A stretch of DNA of 50,654 bases from Zoogloea dura. Lineage in GTDB: Bacteria; Pseudomonadota; Gammaproteobacteria; Burkholderiales; Rhodocyclaceae. The DNA lies in NCBI RefSeq assembly GCF_012927165.1, contig NZ_JABBGA010000030.1, positions 1 to 50,654 on the forward strand, read 5' to 3'. Positions 31,531 through 41,397 of the stretch are shown piece after piece. Position numbers and translations under genes: made by a program. Each line of letters opens with the position of its first letter. The stretch's first letter is position 1. The notes under the pieces are model-generated. The model was not told the DNA's origin and made no database searches. It saw only the letters and a list, made by a program, of their open reading frames with translations.

Positions 31531-32742
31531 ATGACCGACACCACGCTTCGACTCTGCCACACCGGCATGGACGAACAAGCCCTGAAGGGCTTCCAGGCCT
31601 GCCTGAGCGGGCTGGGCACGGAAACCTGGGGGCTGGCCGAGGAAGCCGGCGCGGATGCAGCCTTCATCGACATGGACAGTGACCTGGGGCCCTACCTGCT
31701 GGCCGCCCACCGCCTGCTCTATCCCCTGCGCCCTTTGATCGTGACCCGCCGCCCTGCGGGCTACCGGCCGGACCCGCTGACCATCGAGCTACCCAAGCCC
31801 CTGCGTCCGGGCGCGCTTTTCGCCGCGCTAGGCCAGGCCCGGGATCTGCTGCCGCGGCAGGCGGCAGGCGGCCTGGCCGATGCAGCCGAAGGTGCCGCCG
31901 ACGCCCTCGACAACATCCCCGACGAGATGCCCTTCGACGCCCTGCGCAGCCACCCCACCTTCGTGCCCGCGGCCGAACCGGCCGGCCTGCTGCGCCGCTT
32001 CGAGGAACGCCTGGCCACCTTGTACGTCGGCTCGATGCCCGACGTCGACCTGAACGACCTGGACGCGCGCGAGCAGATCCAGTACCAGCCCGAACTCTTT
32101 CTGCAGGGGCTGGTGGCCCGGGCCGTCAGCCATGCCCGAGAGATCGCCCTGCCGGTGCGCATCGACGACACCGAAGGCCCCGCCCTCTATCTTGACCCAC
32201 GCAACGGCCGGGTCTATTCGGCCCGCAGCGCCAATGCCTTGCGCGCCCTCGCCCAGCTGCCCACCCGTGGAACCGTCCGCCTGGCCGCCCTCGACCCCCG
32301 TACGCCCTCGGTTCCGGCGGGGCTGTCGGCAAGGCCACTGGAAGACTTCGAATGGGAGCTGGCCCTGTGGGCGTCCCGTGGCCGGCTCCCCGCCGGAACC
32401 GACGTGGACACCCCGGTCCGCCTGGGCAGCTGGCCCAATCTGAATCGCCTGCCTCTGCCTCCAGAGGCCGTGCGCATCGCCGGACTCTGGTCGCGCGGAC
32501 CGCTCAGCCTGCGTGACACGGTACGTCAGCTCGGCATCCCGCAACGCTATGTTTTCGCCTTCTACAGCGCCTGCTTCGCCCTCGGTCACGTGGACGCGCC
32601 CGCAAGGCGGGCACCGCGGAGTGAGGCCAGCGGCCCTTCCACGCAGGCGGGTCAGGTGGTATCGGGCGGCATGATCCGGCGTATCGTCGGCCGCCTGCTG
32701 GGCCCTCGCTCCGACGGCCTGCCTCCTGCAGCCCAGGCCTGA
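31531..32742 (+). CDS. Uncharacterised protein with degenerate receiver domain
   Basis: A 403-aa soluble protein I do not recognise as a named family. The first ~115 residues look like a degenerate receiver: AAFIDMDSDLGPYL in the Asp-strand position, LIVTRRP where the switch Thr/Ser lies, and IELPKPLRPGALFAALGQA with the conserved Lys-Pro. An acidic linker follows, then a middle domain (FLQGLVARAVSHAREIALPVRI..GPALYLDPRNGRVYSA) and a C-terminal helical, winged-helix-like part (IAGLWSRGPLSLRDTVRQLGIPQRYVFAFYSA). GGGAG precedes the ATG. It may be a scaffold or regulatory protein. Confidence 0.8.
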   Translation: MTDTTLRLCHTGMDEQALKGFQACLSGLGTETWGLAEEAGADAAFIDMDSDLGPYLLAAHRLLYPLRPLIVTRRPAGYRPDPLTIELPKPLRPGALFAALGQARDLLPRQAAGGLADAAEGAADALDNIPDEMPFDALRSHPTFVPAAEPAGLLRRFEERLATLYVGSMPDVDLNDLDAREQIQYQPELFLQGLVARAVSHAREIALPVRIDDTEGPALYLDPRNGRVYSARSANALRALAQLPTRGTVRLAALDPRTPSVPAGLSARPLEDFEWELALWASRGRLPAGTDVDTPVRLGSWPNLNRLPLPPEAVRIAGLWSRGPLSLRDTVRQLGIPQRYVFAFYSACFALGHVDAPARRAPRSEASGPSTQAGQVVSGGMIRRIVGRLLGPRSDGLPPAAQA

Positions 32743-32866
32743 CTCACCTACCACGCCGTCCAACCGCGCTTGGACGCCGAGACCGCAAGCTTCACGCAAG
32801 GCTCAGTACAGCCGTCCGTCAGGGAGCATACGTAGACTGACCGCCTGACTCCTCCGGCAGACAGGC

Positions 32867-34099
32867 ATGCGTATCCCTTTACTGCTCATCAGCACCCTGT
32901 GGCTGGGCTGCGCCCACGCCGCCCCCCTGACATTCGCCGAAGCGGACGCCCGCCTGCTCGAGGCGAACCCGTCCATCATGATGGCGCGCAGCGCAGTCGC
33001 CGCTGCGCGTGCCGGGATCCAGATCGCCGGCGCCCGCCCCAACCCGACCCTCGCCATCTCGGCCAGCGGCTCCAGCCCTCACCGCCCGGGCGGTTCGAAT
33101 CACTGGGACCGGGCGACCGACAACACCATCCGGATCGACCAGCAGATCGAACGCGGCAACAAGCGCGAACTCCGCCTGCGCGCCGCCGATGACAACCTTG
33201 CAGCAAGCGGCTCCGATCTGGACAACACCATCCGGCTCGCCCGCAGCGACCTCGCCAACGCCTGGGTCGATCTGCGCGCGGCGCAGGCCACCGCACGCAT
33301 CTCGGCCGACAACGCCAGGCTGGCCGCCCGCGCCGCCACGGCCGCCGAACTGCGCGGCAAAGCCGGCGACCTAGCTGGTGTCGACGTGGCGCGCGTCGCC
33401 GCCGACGCGGCCCGCGTGGCCAACGACGCCGCACAGGCCGAAGCCCAGCTGGCCCAGGCCCGCGTGGCCCTGTCCGCCGTGCTGGGCGGGCGCCCCACCG
33501 CAGAAGGCCTTGAAGTGCTAGACGACTGGCCCGCCGACGAAGCCGCCGTGCTCCCCTTGCCTGCCGACCGCCCCGACATCCTGGCGGCCCGCCAGCGCAT
33601 TTCCCAGGCCGACGCATTGCGGGAGCTGGCCCGCGCCCAGCACACCCGCGACGTATCCGTGGGGCTGCAGTACGAACACGCCCCCGCCAACATCAACAAC
33701 AGCTACTCCGAATCGTCGATCGGCCTCAGCCTGTCGATCCCCCTCTTCCTCGGCTACGACTACGGCGGCGACATCGCCCGCAGCGAGGCCGACTACACCG
33801 CGGCCGAAGCCCAGCTGGGCGCCACCCTCACCGCCGCCGACAGCGAACGGGCGCGCCTGCGCAGCGCCTACGCGGCCAGCCGGGCCCGCCTGGAGCGTAC
33901 CGTCGAAGTCATCCTGCCAGCCGCCGAGCGCGCCGGGAAAGGCGCCGACGTCGCCCTCCAGAGGGGCGGCATGAGCCTCACCGACTATCTCGACACCCAG
34001 CGCAGCCTGCGCGCCGCCCGCCTCGAAGCCGCGCAGGCACGGGCCGACCTTGCCCGCGCCGCCTTCATGCTGCGTCTGGCTGGAGAACCAAACCCATGA
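32867..34099 (+). CDS. czcC: TolC-family outer membrane efflux protein (CzcC-type)
   Basis: The outer membrane channel of a tripartite efflux pump. The 410-aa protein has a signal peptide (MRIPLLLISTLWLGCAHAA), then two repeated TolC/OEP halves rich in Ala, Asp and Arg with long coiled helices. Typical CzcC segments are LTFAEADARLLEANPSI, GARPNPTLAISASG and IDQQIERGNKRELR. It is the first gene of a czcCBA-like operon and overlaps the adaptor gene by ATGA. The symbol is by analogy, since the metal is not established. Confidence 0.9.
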   Translation: MRIPLLLISTLWLGCAHAAPLTFAEADARLLEANPSIMMARSAVAAARAGIQIAGARPNPTLAISASGSSPHRPGGSNHWDRATDNTIRIDQQIERGNKRELRLRAADDNLAASGSDLDNTIRLARSDLANAWVDLRAAQATARISADNARLAARAATAAELRGKAGDLAGVDVARVAADAARVANDAAQAEAQLAQARVALSAVLGGRPTAEGLEVLDDWPADEAAVLPLPADRPDILAARQRISQADALRELARAQHTRDVSVGLQYEHAPANINNSYSESSIGLSLSIPLFLGYDYGGDIARSEADYTAAEAQLGATLTAADSERARLRSAYAASRARLERTVEVILPAAERAGKGADVALQRGGMSLTDYLDTQRSLRAARLEAAQARADLARAAFMLRLAGEPNP

Positions 34100-35256
34100 A
34101 ACCCCGCGTCCTCGCCCTTTCGATCGCCATCCTTGCCGCCCTGGGCGGAGCTGCCTACTACCACTTCCACGAGGACCAGCCCGCCCCGGAGGCCGAGCCG
34201 GTCGTCCAGAAGCCCTCGGCCGAGCCCGGCGTGCTGCGCTTCCCCACCGCCGCTCCGCAGCTGTCCCAGATCCAGGCAGAGGTGGCCAGCCTGGCCCCTG
34301 TGCCCATGGACGACCCCCTCGCCGCGCGGGTGGCCTACGACGAGAATGCCACGGCCCGCCTGTTCTCCCCGATCGCCGGCCGGGTCGTGGAGATCCGGGC
34401 CAATGTCGGCGACAGCGTCAAGGCGGGAGATGTCCTGGCCATCCTCGACGCCCCCGAGCTGGGCACCGCGGCAGCCGATCTGACCAAGGCCCGGGCCGAC
34501 GCGGAACAGAAGAAATCCAGCCTCGAGCGGGTCCGCAGCCTGGTCGAAGCCGAAGTGCTGCCGCGCCGCGAACTCGAGGCCGCCCAGGCCGACTGGCAGC
34601 AGGCCCGCGCCGAGGCCGAACGGGCACGCCTGCGCCTGGGCAACCTGGCCCCCGGCGGCAAGCTCGCCGCGGGCAGCCAGCGCTTTGAGCTGCGCGCCCC
34701 GATCTCCGGCATCGTGGCCACCCGCCAGATCAATCCATCCATGGAAGTCCGCCCCGACCTGCCCGAGCCGCTCTTCGTCGTCACCGACATGAACAAGCTG
34801 TCGGTGCTGGTGGATGTGCCCGAACGCGACCTGCCCATCGTCACCGTCGGCAAGGCCGCCCAGGTCGAGGTGTCGGCCTACCCGCACCGTAGCTTCGAAG
34901 GCAAGGTGGTGCGCGTCGCGCCCACCCTCGATCCACAGACCCGGCGGGTCCAGGCGCGGGTTGCGGTGGACAACCGGGAAGGCCTGCTCAAGCCAGAGAT
35001 GTACGCCAAGGTGGCCCTACTCGCCGACACCCGTGAAGAGCTGCCGCGGGTGCCCATCGGCGCCCTGCTGGTGGAGGGCGTCAAGAACTACCTGTTCGTC
35101 GAACGCGAGCCTGGCGTTTTTGAAAAGCGTGATGTCAGCCTCGCCGTGCAGACCCGCACCCACGCCTATGTGTGGAGCGGCGTGAAGGCCGGCGAAAAGG
35201 TCGTCGGGGTCGGCGCCCTGCTGCTCAACGCCGAACTGGCCAGCAGCTCACGCTGA
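34096..35256 (+). CDS. czcB: RND efflux periplasmic adaptor (CzcB-type)
   Basis: The membrane-fusion subunit that joins the inner membrane pump to the outer channel. The 386-aa protein has an N-terminal anchor (LALSIAILAALGGAAYYHF) and a lipoyl/barrel-sandwich half (ARLFSPIAGRVVEIRANVGDSVKAGDVLAILDAPEL is the recognisable span; key pieces are SPIAGRVVEI and GDSVKAGDVL). An alpha-hairpin, the matching lipoyl half (LRAPISGIVATRQINPSM), and a beta-barrel region with TRRVQARVAVDNREGLLKPEMYA follow. No His-rich metal tail as in Cupriavidus CzcB is seen. ATGA overlap with the channel gene. Confidence 0.92.
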   Translation: MKPRVLALSIAILAALGGAAYYHFHEDQPAPEAEPVVQKPSAEPGVLRFPTAAPQLSQIQAEVASLAPVPMDDPLAARVAYDENATARLFSPIAGRVVEIRANVGDSVKAGDVLAILDAPELGTAAADLTKARADAEQKKSSLERVRSLVEAEVLPRRELEAAQADWQQARAEAERARLRLGNLAPGGKLAAGSQRFELRAPISGIVATRQINPSMEVRPDLPEPLFVVTDMNKLSVLVDVPERDLPIVTVGKAAQVEVSAYPHRSFEGKVVRVAPTLDPQTRRVQARVAVDNREGLLKPEMYAKVALLADTREELPRVPIGALLVEGVKNYLFVEREPGVFEKRDVSLAVQTRTHAYVWSGVKAGEKVVGVGALLLNAELASSSR

Positions 35257-35269
35257 GGGACGCACCACC

Positions 35270-38200
35270 ATGTTCGACACCCTCATCACCCTGGCCCTGC
35301 GCCAGCGCGCCTTCATCCTGCTGGCGGCCCTCACCCTGCTCGGCTACGGGCTGTACGCGGTCAACCAGATCTCCATCGAGGCCTTTCCCGATGTCCAGGA
35401 TGTGCAGGTCCAAGTCGTCACCCAGGCCATCGGACAGGCCCCGGAAGAGGTCGAACGTACCGTCACCCTGCCGATCGAGCGGGAGATGAGCGGCGTCCCC
35501 GGGCTCACCCAGCTGCGCTCGGTCTCCATCACCGGCCTGTCGGTGGTCACCCTCACCTTCAACGACAAGACCGCCGACTACTTCGCCCGCCAACAGGTCC
35601 TGGAGCGCCTTCAGCAGGTCAGCCTGCCACCGGGGCTGCAGCCCGTGCTAGCACCGCTCACCACAGCGGTCGGCGAGGTCTATCGCTACATCCTGGAGAG
35701 CCCGCCCTCGGCGCCCAAGGAAGAAGTCCGCGCCGTGCAGGACTGGACAGTCCGCCCGGCCCTGCGCATGGTGCCCGGCATTGCCGACGTGGTGAGCTTC
35801 GGCGGGGCCATCCGCGAGATGCAGGTTCAGCTGCAGCCCGACCTGCTGCGCAAGTACTCGATCAGCCTGTCCGAGGTGAGCGACGCCCTGTCCGCCTCCA
35901 GCGGCAACGGCAGCGGCGGCCTGATGCGGCGTGGCGACGAGGCCCTGGTGATCCGCAGTCTGGGCCTGTTCCGCAGCGCCGACGACATCCGCGACGTGGT
36001 CATCGTCTCCCGCGACGGCAAGCCGGTACGCATCAGCGATGTGGCGGAGGTGGTCAGCGGCGCCCGCCCCCGCAACGGCATCGTGGCCTTCAACGACCGG
36101 GACGACGTGATCGAGGGCATCGTGCAGATGACCAAGGGCGGCAACGCCGCCAAGATCGTCGAGAACCTCAAGCTCAAGGTGGACGAGGTCAATGCCCGCC
36201 TGCCCGAGGGCTACCGGATCCGCCCGATCTACCAGCGCACCGAGCTGATCGGTCACACCGTCGCCACCGTTGCCGAGAACCTGCTGGTCGGCGCCGTGCT
36301 GGTCACCGCCATCCTGCTCGGCTTTCTGCGCAACCTGCGCGCCGCCATCATCGTCGCCGCAGTGATCCCCCTGTCCCTGCTGTTCGCCTTCATCCTGATG
36401 CACGCGATGGGTGTGTCGGCCAACCTGATCTCCCTCGGCGCAGTGGACTTCGGGGTCATCATCGACAGCGCGGTGGTGATGGTCGAAGCCCTCATGGTGC
36501 GCCTCGCCGTGGATGCCCACGCCGAACACCACGGCATCATCTCGCCGGTCGGCCGGCGCCTGCACGCCCTCAAGCAGACCTGCATCGAGCTGGGCTCGCC
36601 GATCATGTTCTCGAAGGCCATCATCATCGTCGCCTTCCTGCCCATCTTCACCTTCCAGCGGGTCGAGGGCCGGATCTTCACCCCGGTGGCACTGACCCTC
36701 TCCTTCGCCCTGCTGGGCGGCCTGATCCTGACCCTGACGCTGGTTCCGACACTGCTCTCCTATGCCCTCAACAAGCAGGACATGGCCGAGAAGGAAAGCC
36801 CCTGGCTGCATCGCCTGCAGATCCGTTACCGGGACCTCCTGATCCGCCTGCAGGGCCGCCGCCGCCTCACCATCCTCGCGTCGACCGCCTGCCTCGTCGG
36901 CGCCCTCGCCCTGGCCCCGCTGCTGGGTTCCGAGTTCCTACCCAAGCTGGACGAAGGCAACATCTGGCTGACCATCAGCCTGCCGCAATCCTCCGCCCTG
37001 TCCAACACCAAGGAGGTGGAACGCAAGGTCCGGGCGGTGCTCAACAGCTACCCGGAAGTGAAGGCGGTGATCACCCACGTCGGCCGCCCGGACGACGGCA
37101 CCGACCCGAAGGGCCCCAACAACCTGGAAATCCTGGCCGACCTCAAACCCCGCAACGAGTGGCGCTTTGCCAGCAAGGAAGCCCTGGTGGAGAGCATGTC
37201 CACCAAGCTGTCGGCGATCCCCGGCCTGCCCACCAACTTCTCCCAGGTAATCCAGGACAACGTCGAAGAGTCCCTCTCCGGCGCCAAGGGTGAGATCGCG
37301 GTCAAGATCTTCGGCCCCAACCTCGATGTGCTCGAGACCAAGGCCCGCCAGGTGGCCAGCGTACTCGGCCGCATCCAGGGCTCCGCCGACGTGGCGGCGC
37401 TGCCGGTGGGCGGCCAGAGCGAAGTGGACATCCGCCTGCGCCGCGACGCCCTGGCCCGCTACGACATCAACGTCACCGACATCAACACCATGATCCAGAC
37501 CGCCCTCGGCGGCAGCGCGGTCAATGTGTTCTATGACGGCGAGCGGCGCTACGACGTCACCCTGCGCTTCGGCCCCCGGTTCCGCGACCAGATCGACGAC
37601 ATCGCCCACCTGCCGGTAGCCCTCGGCGACGGCAAGACCAGCATCCCGCTGGGCGACGTGGCCGACGTGGAACTGCGCCAGGGCGCCTCCCGCATCCAGC
37701 GCGAGGCGGGTGGCCGCAACGTCATCGTCAAGGCCAACCTGCGCGGCCGCGACCAGGGCAGCTTTGTCGCGGAAGCCCAACGGAAGGTCGCCGCCGAAGT
37801 CATCCTGCCCCCCGGCTACAGCATGACCTGGGGTGGCCAGTTCGAGAACCAGCAGCGCGCCATGGGCCGCCTCAAGCTCATCGTGCCGATCACCCTGGGC
37901 CTGATCTTCTCGCTGCTGTTCTGGGCCTTCAAGGACATCCGCCCGGCCCTGCTGGTCCTGTCCATGGTGCCCTTCACCCTGATCGGCGGCTTCGCCGGGC
38001 TCGCCATTGCCGGCCTGCACCTGTCCGTCTCCGCAGCGGTCGGCTTCATCGCGGTGGCCGGCATCTCGGTGCAGAACGGGGTGATCATGGTCGAACAGGT
38101 CATCGAGATCGCCCGGCGCGGCGCCCCCCGGGCCGAGGCCATTCTCGACGGTGCCATGCTGCGCCTGCGCCCCATCGTCATGACCGCCCTGATGGCCGGC

Positions 38201-38383
38201 CTCGGCCTGCTGCCGGCAGCGCTGTCCCACGGCATCGGCTCGGAAACCCAGCGCCCCTTCGCCGTCGTCATCGTCGGAGGCATCGTCAGTGCGACAATCT
38301 TCACCCTGCTCCTGCTGCCGGTCCTCCTCAGCTTCGGCGGCAGCAAGGACGGGCCCGGCCGCGGCGAAAGCTCCGCTCCCTGA
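35270..38383 (+). CDS. czcA: Heavy-metal RND efflux pump (CzcA/CusA family)
   Basis: The 1037-aa inner membrane proton/metal antiporter. It has 12 expected helices, two large periplasmic loops and the usual N-terminus (LITLALRQRAFILLAAL, EAFPDVQDVQVQV). TM4 carries DFGVIIDSAVVMVEA, the acidic pattern of pumps for divalent cations such as Zn, Co and Cd (DFGxxxDGAxxxVE), rather than the Cu/Ag type. Here DS replaces the common DG. A second family block is AVGFIAVAGISVQNGVIMVEQ. It follows the adaptor gene by 13 bp. Substrate assignment is inferred from this motif only. Confidence 0.93.
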   Translation: MFDTLITLALRQRAFILLAALTLLGYGLYAVNQISIEAFPDVQDVQVQVVTQAIGQAPEEVERTVTLPIEREMSGVPGLTQLRSVSITGLSVVTLTFNDKTADYFARQQVLERLQQVSLPPGLQPVLAPLTTAVGEVYRYILESPPSAPKEEVRAVQDWTVRPALRMVPGIADVVSFGGAIREMQVQLQPDLLRKYSISLSEVSDALSASSGNGSGGLMRRGDEALVIRSLGLFRSADDIRDVVIVSRDGKPVRISDVAEVVSGARPRNGIVAFNDRDDVIEGIVQMTKGGNAAKIVENLKLKVDEVNARLPEGYRIRPIYQRTELIGHTVATVAENLLVGAVLVTAILLGFLRNLRAAIIVAAVIPLSLLFAFILMHAMGVSANLISLGAVDFGVIIDSAVVMVEALMVRLAVDAHAEHHGIISPVGRRLHALKQTCIELGSPIMFSKAIIIVAFLPIFTFQRVEGRIFTPVALTLSFALLGGLILTLTLVPTLLSYALNKQDMAEKESPWLHRLQIRYRDLLIRLQGRRRLTILASTACLVGALALAPLLGSEFLPKLDEGNIWLTISLPQSSALSNTKEVERKVRAVLNSYPEVKAVITHVGRPDDGTDPKGPNNLEILADLKPRNEWRFASKEALVESMSTKLSAIPGLPTNFSQVIQDNVEESLSGAKGEIAVKIFGPNLDVLETKARQVASVLGRIQGSADVAALPVGGQSEVDIRLRRDALARYDINVTDINTMIQTALGGSAVNVFYDGERRYDVTLRFGPRFRDQIDDIAHLPVALGDGKTSIPLGDVADVELRQGASRIQREAGGRNVIVKANLRGRDQGSFVAEAQRKVAAEVILPPGYSMTWGGQFENQQRAMGRLKLIVPITLGLIFSLLFWAFKDIRPALLVLSMVPFTLIGGFAGLAIAGLHLSVSAAVGFIAVAGISVQNGVIMVEQVIEIARRGAPRAEAILDGAMLRLRPIVMTALMAGLGLLPAALSHGIGSETQRPFAVVIVGGIVSATIFTLLLLPVLLSFGGSKDGPGRGESSAP

Positions 38384-38414
38384 AACCTACGCTCCTCTCC
38401 GACAGGACACTGCA

Positions 38415-39101
38415 ATGCGCACCCTCATCGTCGAAGACGACCCCCTCCTGGCCGACGGCCTGGCCCAGCTCCTGCGGGGTGCCGGCTTCAATGCCGACTT
38501 CGTCGGCAGCGCCGAACTCGCCGAGGCCGCCATCGCCGCCGAGCCCTTCGACCTGATGGTGCTCGACATCGGTCTACCAGGCATGGACGGGCTGGAGCTG
38601 CTGACCCGCCTGCGGGCCCGCCACAACCCCATCCACGTGCTCATGCTGACGGCCCGCGACGCCCTCAACGAACGGGTGCGGGGCCTCAACCTGGGGGCCG
38701 ACGACTACCTGACCAAACCCTTCGCCGCCGTCGAGCTGCTGGCGCGGGTCAATGCCCTTGTCCGGCGCAGCCGCGGCCAGGCCGGCCAGCGCCGCGAGTT
38801 CGGCACCCTGACCCTCGACGAGGAAGCCCGCCGGGCCTGGCTGGCCGGCCAGCCCGTCGAACTGCCCCAGCGGGAGTGGGCCATCCTGCAGTTCCTGCTC
38901 GACAACCCAGAGCGGGTCCTGAGCAAGGAGCGTATCGTGGCGGCGATCTGCACCTGGGACCAGGACATGAGCGTAAACGCCGTGGAGGTGTACATTTCGC
39001 GCCTGCGCACCAAGCTCGAGCCGGGCGGCATCCGCATCCGCACCGTGCGCGGCCTGGGCTACATGCTCGAAAATCCCGTCCATGACCCGAAGCCTGCGTA
39101 A
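38415..39101 (+). CDS. OmpR/PhoB-family response regulator of the efflux operon
   Basis: A 228-aa DNA-binding response regulator. The receiver has VEDDPLL, phospho-acceptor Asp51 (LMVLDIGLPGMDG), the switch MLTARD and the Lys in YLTKPF. The C-terminal winged helix shows LPQREWAILQFLLDNPERVLSKE and VNAVEVYISRLRTKLEPGGIRIRTVRGLGYML. It lies 31 bp after the pump gene, so it probably regulates the operon in response to metal. It resembles QseB/TctD/CzcR. The last 20 bases overlap the kinase gene. Confidence 0.95.
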   Translation: MRTLIVEDDPLLADGLAQLLRGAGFNADFVGSAELAEAAIAAEPFDLMVLDIGLPGMDGLELLTRLRARHNPIHVLMLTARDALNERVRGLNLGADDYLTKPFAAVELLARVNALVRRSRGQAGQRREFGTLTLDEEARRAWLAGQPVELPQREWAILQFLLDNPERVLSKERIVAAICTWDQDMSVNAVEVYISRLRTKLEPGGIRIRTVRGLGYMLENPVHDPKPA

Positions 39102-40449
39102 AGCCCTGCTGCTATGGCTGCTGCTGCCGGCAGCCCTGGCCGTCCTGACCTTCCTGCCCCTGGCCTTCCACCTGGTCCACCAGCCGGCCATCGAGGCGCT
39201 TGACCGGGCCCTGGCCGACGCCAGCCTGGCCCTGGTGCCCCACCTCGAGATGGTGGGCGGAGAACCCCGCTTCGTCTTCCCCACTGCCGCCGAGCAGGTG
39301 CTGCGGGCCGACCGGGTGGATGACATCTACTACCTCGTGCTCGGCCCCAACAACCGCTTTGTCGCCGGCGATGCAGGCCTGCCCCACGAAGCCCCCGAAG
39401 GCGCCGAGACAGAAGGCGACCGGGTCAGCTTCTACTCCCACTTCCGCGGTCACCCGATCCGGGTCATCGCCATCCACCGACAGGTGGCCGGCGAACCCTT
39501 TGTCTTCGTCACGGCCGAGACCACCCGAAAGCGCGACCAGTTGCGAGTGGACCTGGCCTTCGCCCTGATCCTCCCCCTGATCTTCTTCGCCGCCGCCACC
39601 GGCTTCACCATCTGGTTCGGCATCCGCCACGCCCTGCTCCCGGTCGAGGACATCCGGCGGGCCCTGCATGGCATGGAACACCGGGCCCTGCGCCCCCTCG
39701 ACGCTGCCTCGGCCCCCGGCGAGATCCGCCCCCTGGTGGACGAATTCAACCAGCTGCTGCTGCGCCTCGAGCAGGCCGCCGAAGCCCAGCAGCGCTTCGT
39801 CGCCAACGCGGCCCACCAGCTGCGCACCCCCTTGGCCGGTATCCGGGCCCAGCTCGAGGTCCTCCCGCGGGAAGCCGACGCCACCAGCCGCGACACACGC
39901 ATCAGCCAGTGTATCGGCGCCATCGAACGCCTCGGCCATCTCATCAACCAGATGCTGGTGCTGCTCTCGGCAGAGCCCGGCGGGCGCCAGGCCGACCTGG
40001 CCGAGAGCGTCGACCTGCCCGACCTGATCCGCGAACGCAGCCCGGAATGGATCCGCCTGGCCGAATCCCGCGGCCTCGACCTCGGCTTCGAACTCGAGGC
40101 CGCCCAACTGCGGGGCGACCCGCTGCTGCTCGGCGAGATGATCGCCAACCTGGTCTTCAATGCCCTCGCCTACACCCCCGCCCCCGGCGAAGTCACGGTG
40201 CGCTGCCACAGCCACGACAGGCATTGCGTGATCGAGGTGGAAGACAACGGCCCGGGCATTCCGCCCGAATTCCACGAACGGGTCTTTGAACGCTTCTTCC
40301 GCCTGCCCTCCGCCAGCCGCCCTGGCAGCGGGCTGGGCCTGCCCATCGTGCGCGAGATTGCCCGCGGCTGTGGCGGCACGGTCACCCTCGAAGCGCCCCC
40401 CGGCGGGCAGGGCACCCTGGTCCGGGTGGAGCTGGCCACCCCGGGCTGA
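39082..40449 (+). CDS. Sensor histidine kinase of the efflux operon
   Basis: A 455-aa membrane kinase. TM1 (KALLLWLLLPAALAVLTFLPLAF) is followed by a periplasmic 2CSK_N-like domain (EALDRALADASLALVPHLE, DDIYYLVLGPNNRFVAG), then TM2 (LAFALILPLIFFAAATGFTIWF). HAMP follows, then the H-box FVANAAHQLRTPLAGIRAQLE with His about 245, and ATPase boxes (EDNGPGIP, GSGLGLPIVREIARGCGG). It belongs to the TctE/QseC group. It overlaps the regulator gene by 20 bp and should phosphorylate it. The periplasmic domain has few His or Cys, so the metal ligand mode is not evident. Confidence 0.94.
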   Translation: MTRSLRKALLLWLLLPAALAVLTFLPLAFHLVHQPAIEALDRALADASLALVPHLEMVGGEPRFVFPTAAEQVLRADRVDDIYYLVLGPNNRFVAGDAGLPHEAPEGAETEGDRVSFYSHFRGHPIRVIAIHRQVAGEPFVFVTAETTRKRDQLRVDLAFALILPLIFFAAATGFTIWFGIRHALLPVEDIRRALHGMEHRALRPLDAASAPGEIRPLVDEFNQLLLRLEQAAEAQQRFVANAAHQLRTPLAGIRAQLEVLPREADATSRDTRISQCIGAIERLGHLINQMLVLLSAEPGGRQADLAESVDLPDLIRERSPEWIRLAESRGLDLGFELEAAQLRGDPLLLGEMIANLVFNALAYTPAPGEVTVRCHSHDRHCVIEVEDNGPGIPPEFHERVFERFFRLPSASRPGSGLGLPIVREIARGCGGTVTLEAPPGGQGTLVRVELATPG

Positions 40450-40596
40450 GCCGGGACGCCCCTGCTTTTCCCTGCAGCGCCCTCCGCTCTGGCATACCAT
40501 GCCGGCTTTGCAGCCGGCGCTCGTCACAAGCCTGCAGCGCGGCTGCTGAACAATCCGGATCCACTTCAACCCGTTTCGCAAAGGGAGAAACCAAAC

Positions 40597-41397
40597 ATGG
40601 CAATGGACGTCGTCGACTACGAAATCTTCGGTCACGAAATGCAGTACGTGGAGGTCGAGCTCGACCCGGGCGAGGCCGCCATCGGCGAAGCCGGGGTGAT
40701 GATGTACATGCAGGACGGCATCCAGATGGACACCATCTTCGGTGACGGCTCGGCCCAGCAGGGCGGCTTCTTCGGCAAGCTGATGGGCGCCGGCAAGCGC
40801 CTGCTCACCGGCGAGAGCCTGTTCACCACCGTCTATCACAACGAGGGCAATGGCAAGCGCCGGGTGGCCTTCGCCGCACCCTACCCGGGCAAGATCGTGC
40901 CGGTGGACCTGACCACCGTCGGTGGCACCCTGATCTGCCAGAAGGACTCCTTCCTCGCCGCCGCCAAGGGCGTCTCCCTCGGCATCGCCTTCCAGAAAAA
41001 GCTCGGCGTCGGCCTGTTCGGCGGCGAAGGCTTCATCATGCAGAAGCTCGAAGGCGACGGCATGGCCTTCATCCACGCCGGCGGCACCCTGATGGAGAAG
41101 ACCCTCGCCCCCGGTGAGACCCTGCGCGTGGATACCGGCTGCGTGGTGGCCTTCCAGCCCAGCGTGGATTTCGACATCCAGTACGCCGGCAAGATCAAGA
41201 CCGCCCTGTTCGGTGGTGAAGGCCTGTTCTTCGCCACCCTCACCGGCCCCGGCAAGATCTGGCTGCAGTCCCTGCCCCTGTCCCGCCTGGCCGACCGCAT
41301 CGTGATGGCCTCCCGCGCCGCGGGCGGTGGCGGCAAGGAGGGCGGCTCGCTGCTGTCCGGCTTCGGCCTTGGCGCGGTGCTGGGCGACGACGAGTGA
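40597..41397 (+). CDS. TIGR00266/AIM24-family protein
   Basis: A 266-aa protein of the AIM24 family (beta-helical fold resembling TRAP). It begins [31 protein letters not shown] and has the family glycine-rich core [31 protein letters not shown] and [32 protein letters not shown] precedes the ATG. The biochemical role is unknown in bacteria. It overlaps the M48 peptidase gene by GTGA, so the two products may work together. Confidence 0.93.
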   Translation: MAMDVVDYEIFGHEMQYVEVELDPGEAAIGEAGVMMYMQDGIQMDTIFGDGSAQQGGFFGKLMGAGKRLLTGESLFTTVYHNEGNGKRRVAFAAPYPGKIVPVDLTTVGGTLICQKDSFLAAAKGVSLGIAFQKKLGVGLFGGEGFIMQKLEGDGMAFIHAGGTLMEKTLAPGETLRVDTGCVVAFQPSVDFDIQYAGKIKTALFGGEGLFFATLTGPGKIWLQSLPLSRLADRIVMASRAAGGGGKEGGSLLSGFGLGAVLGDDE

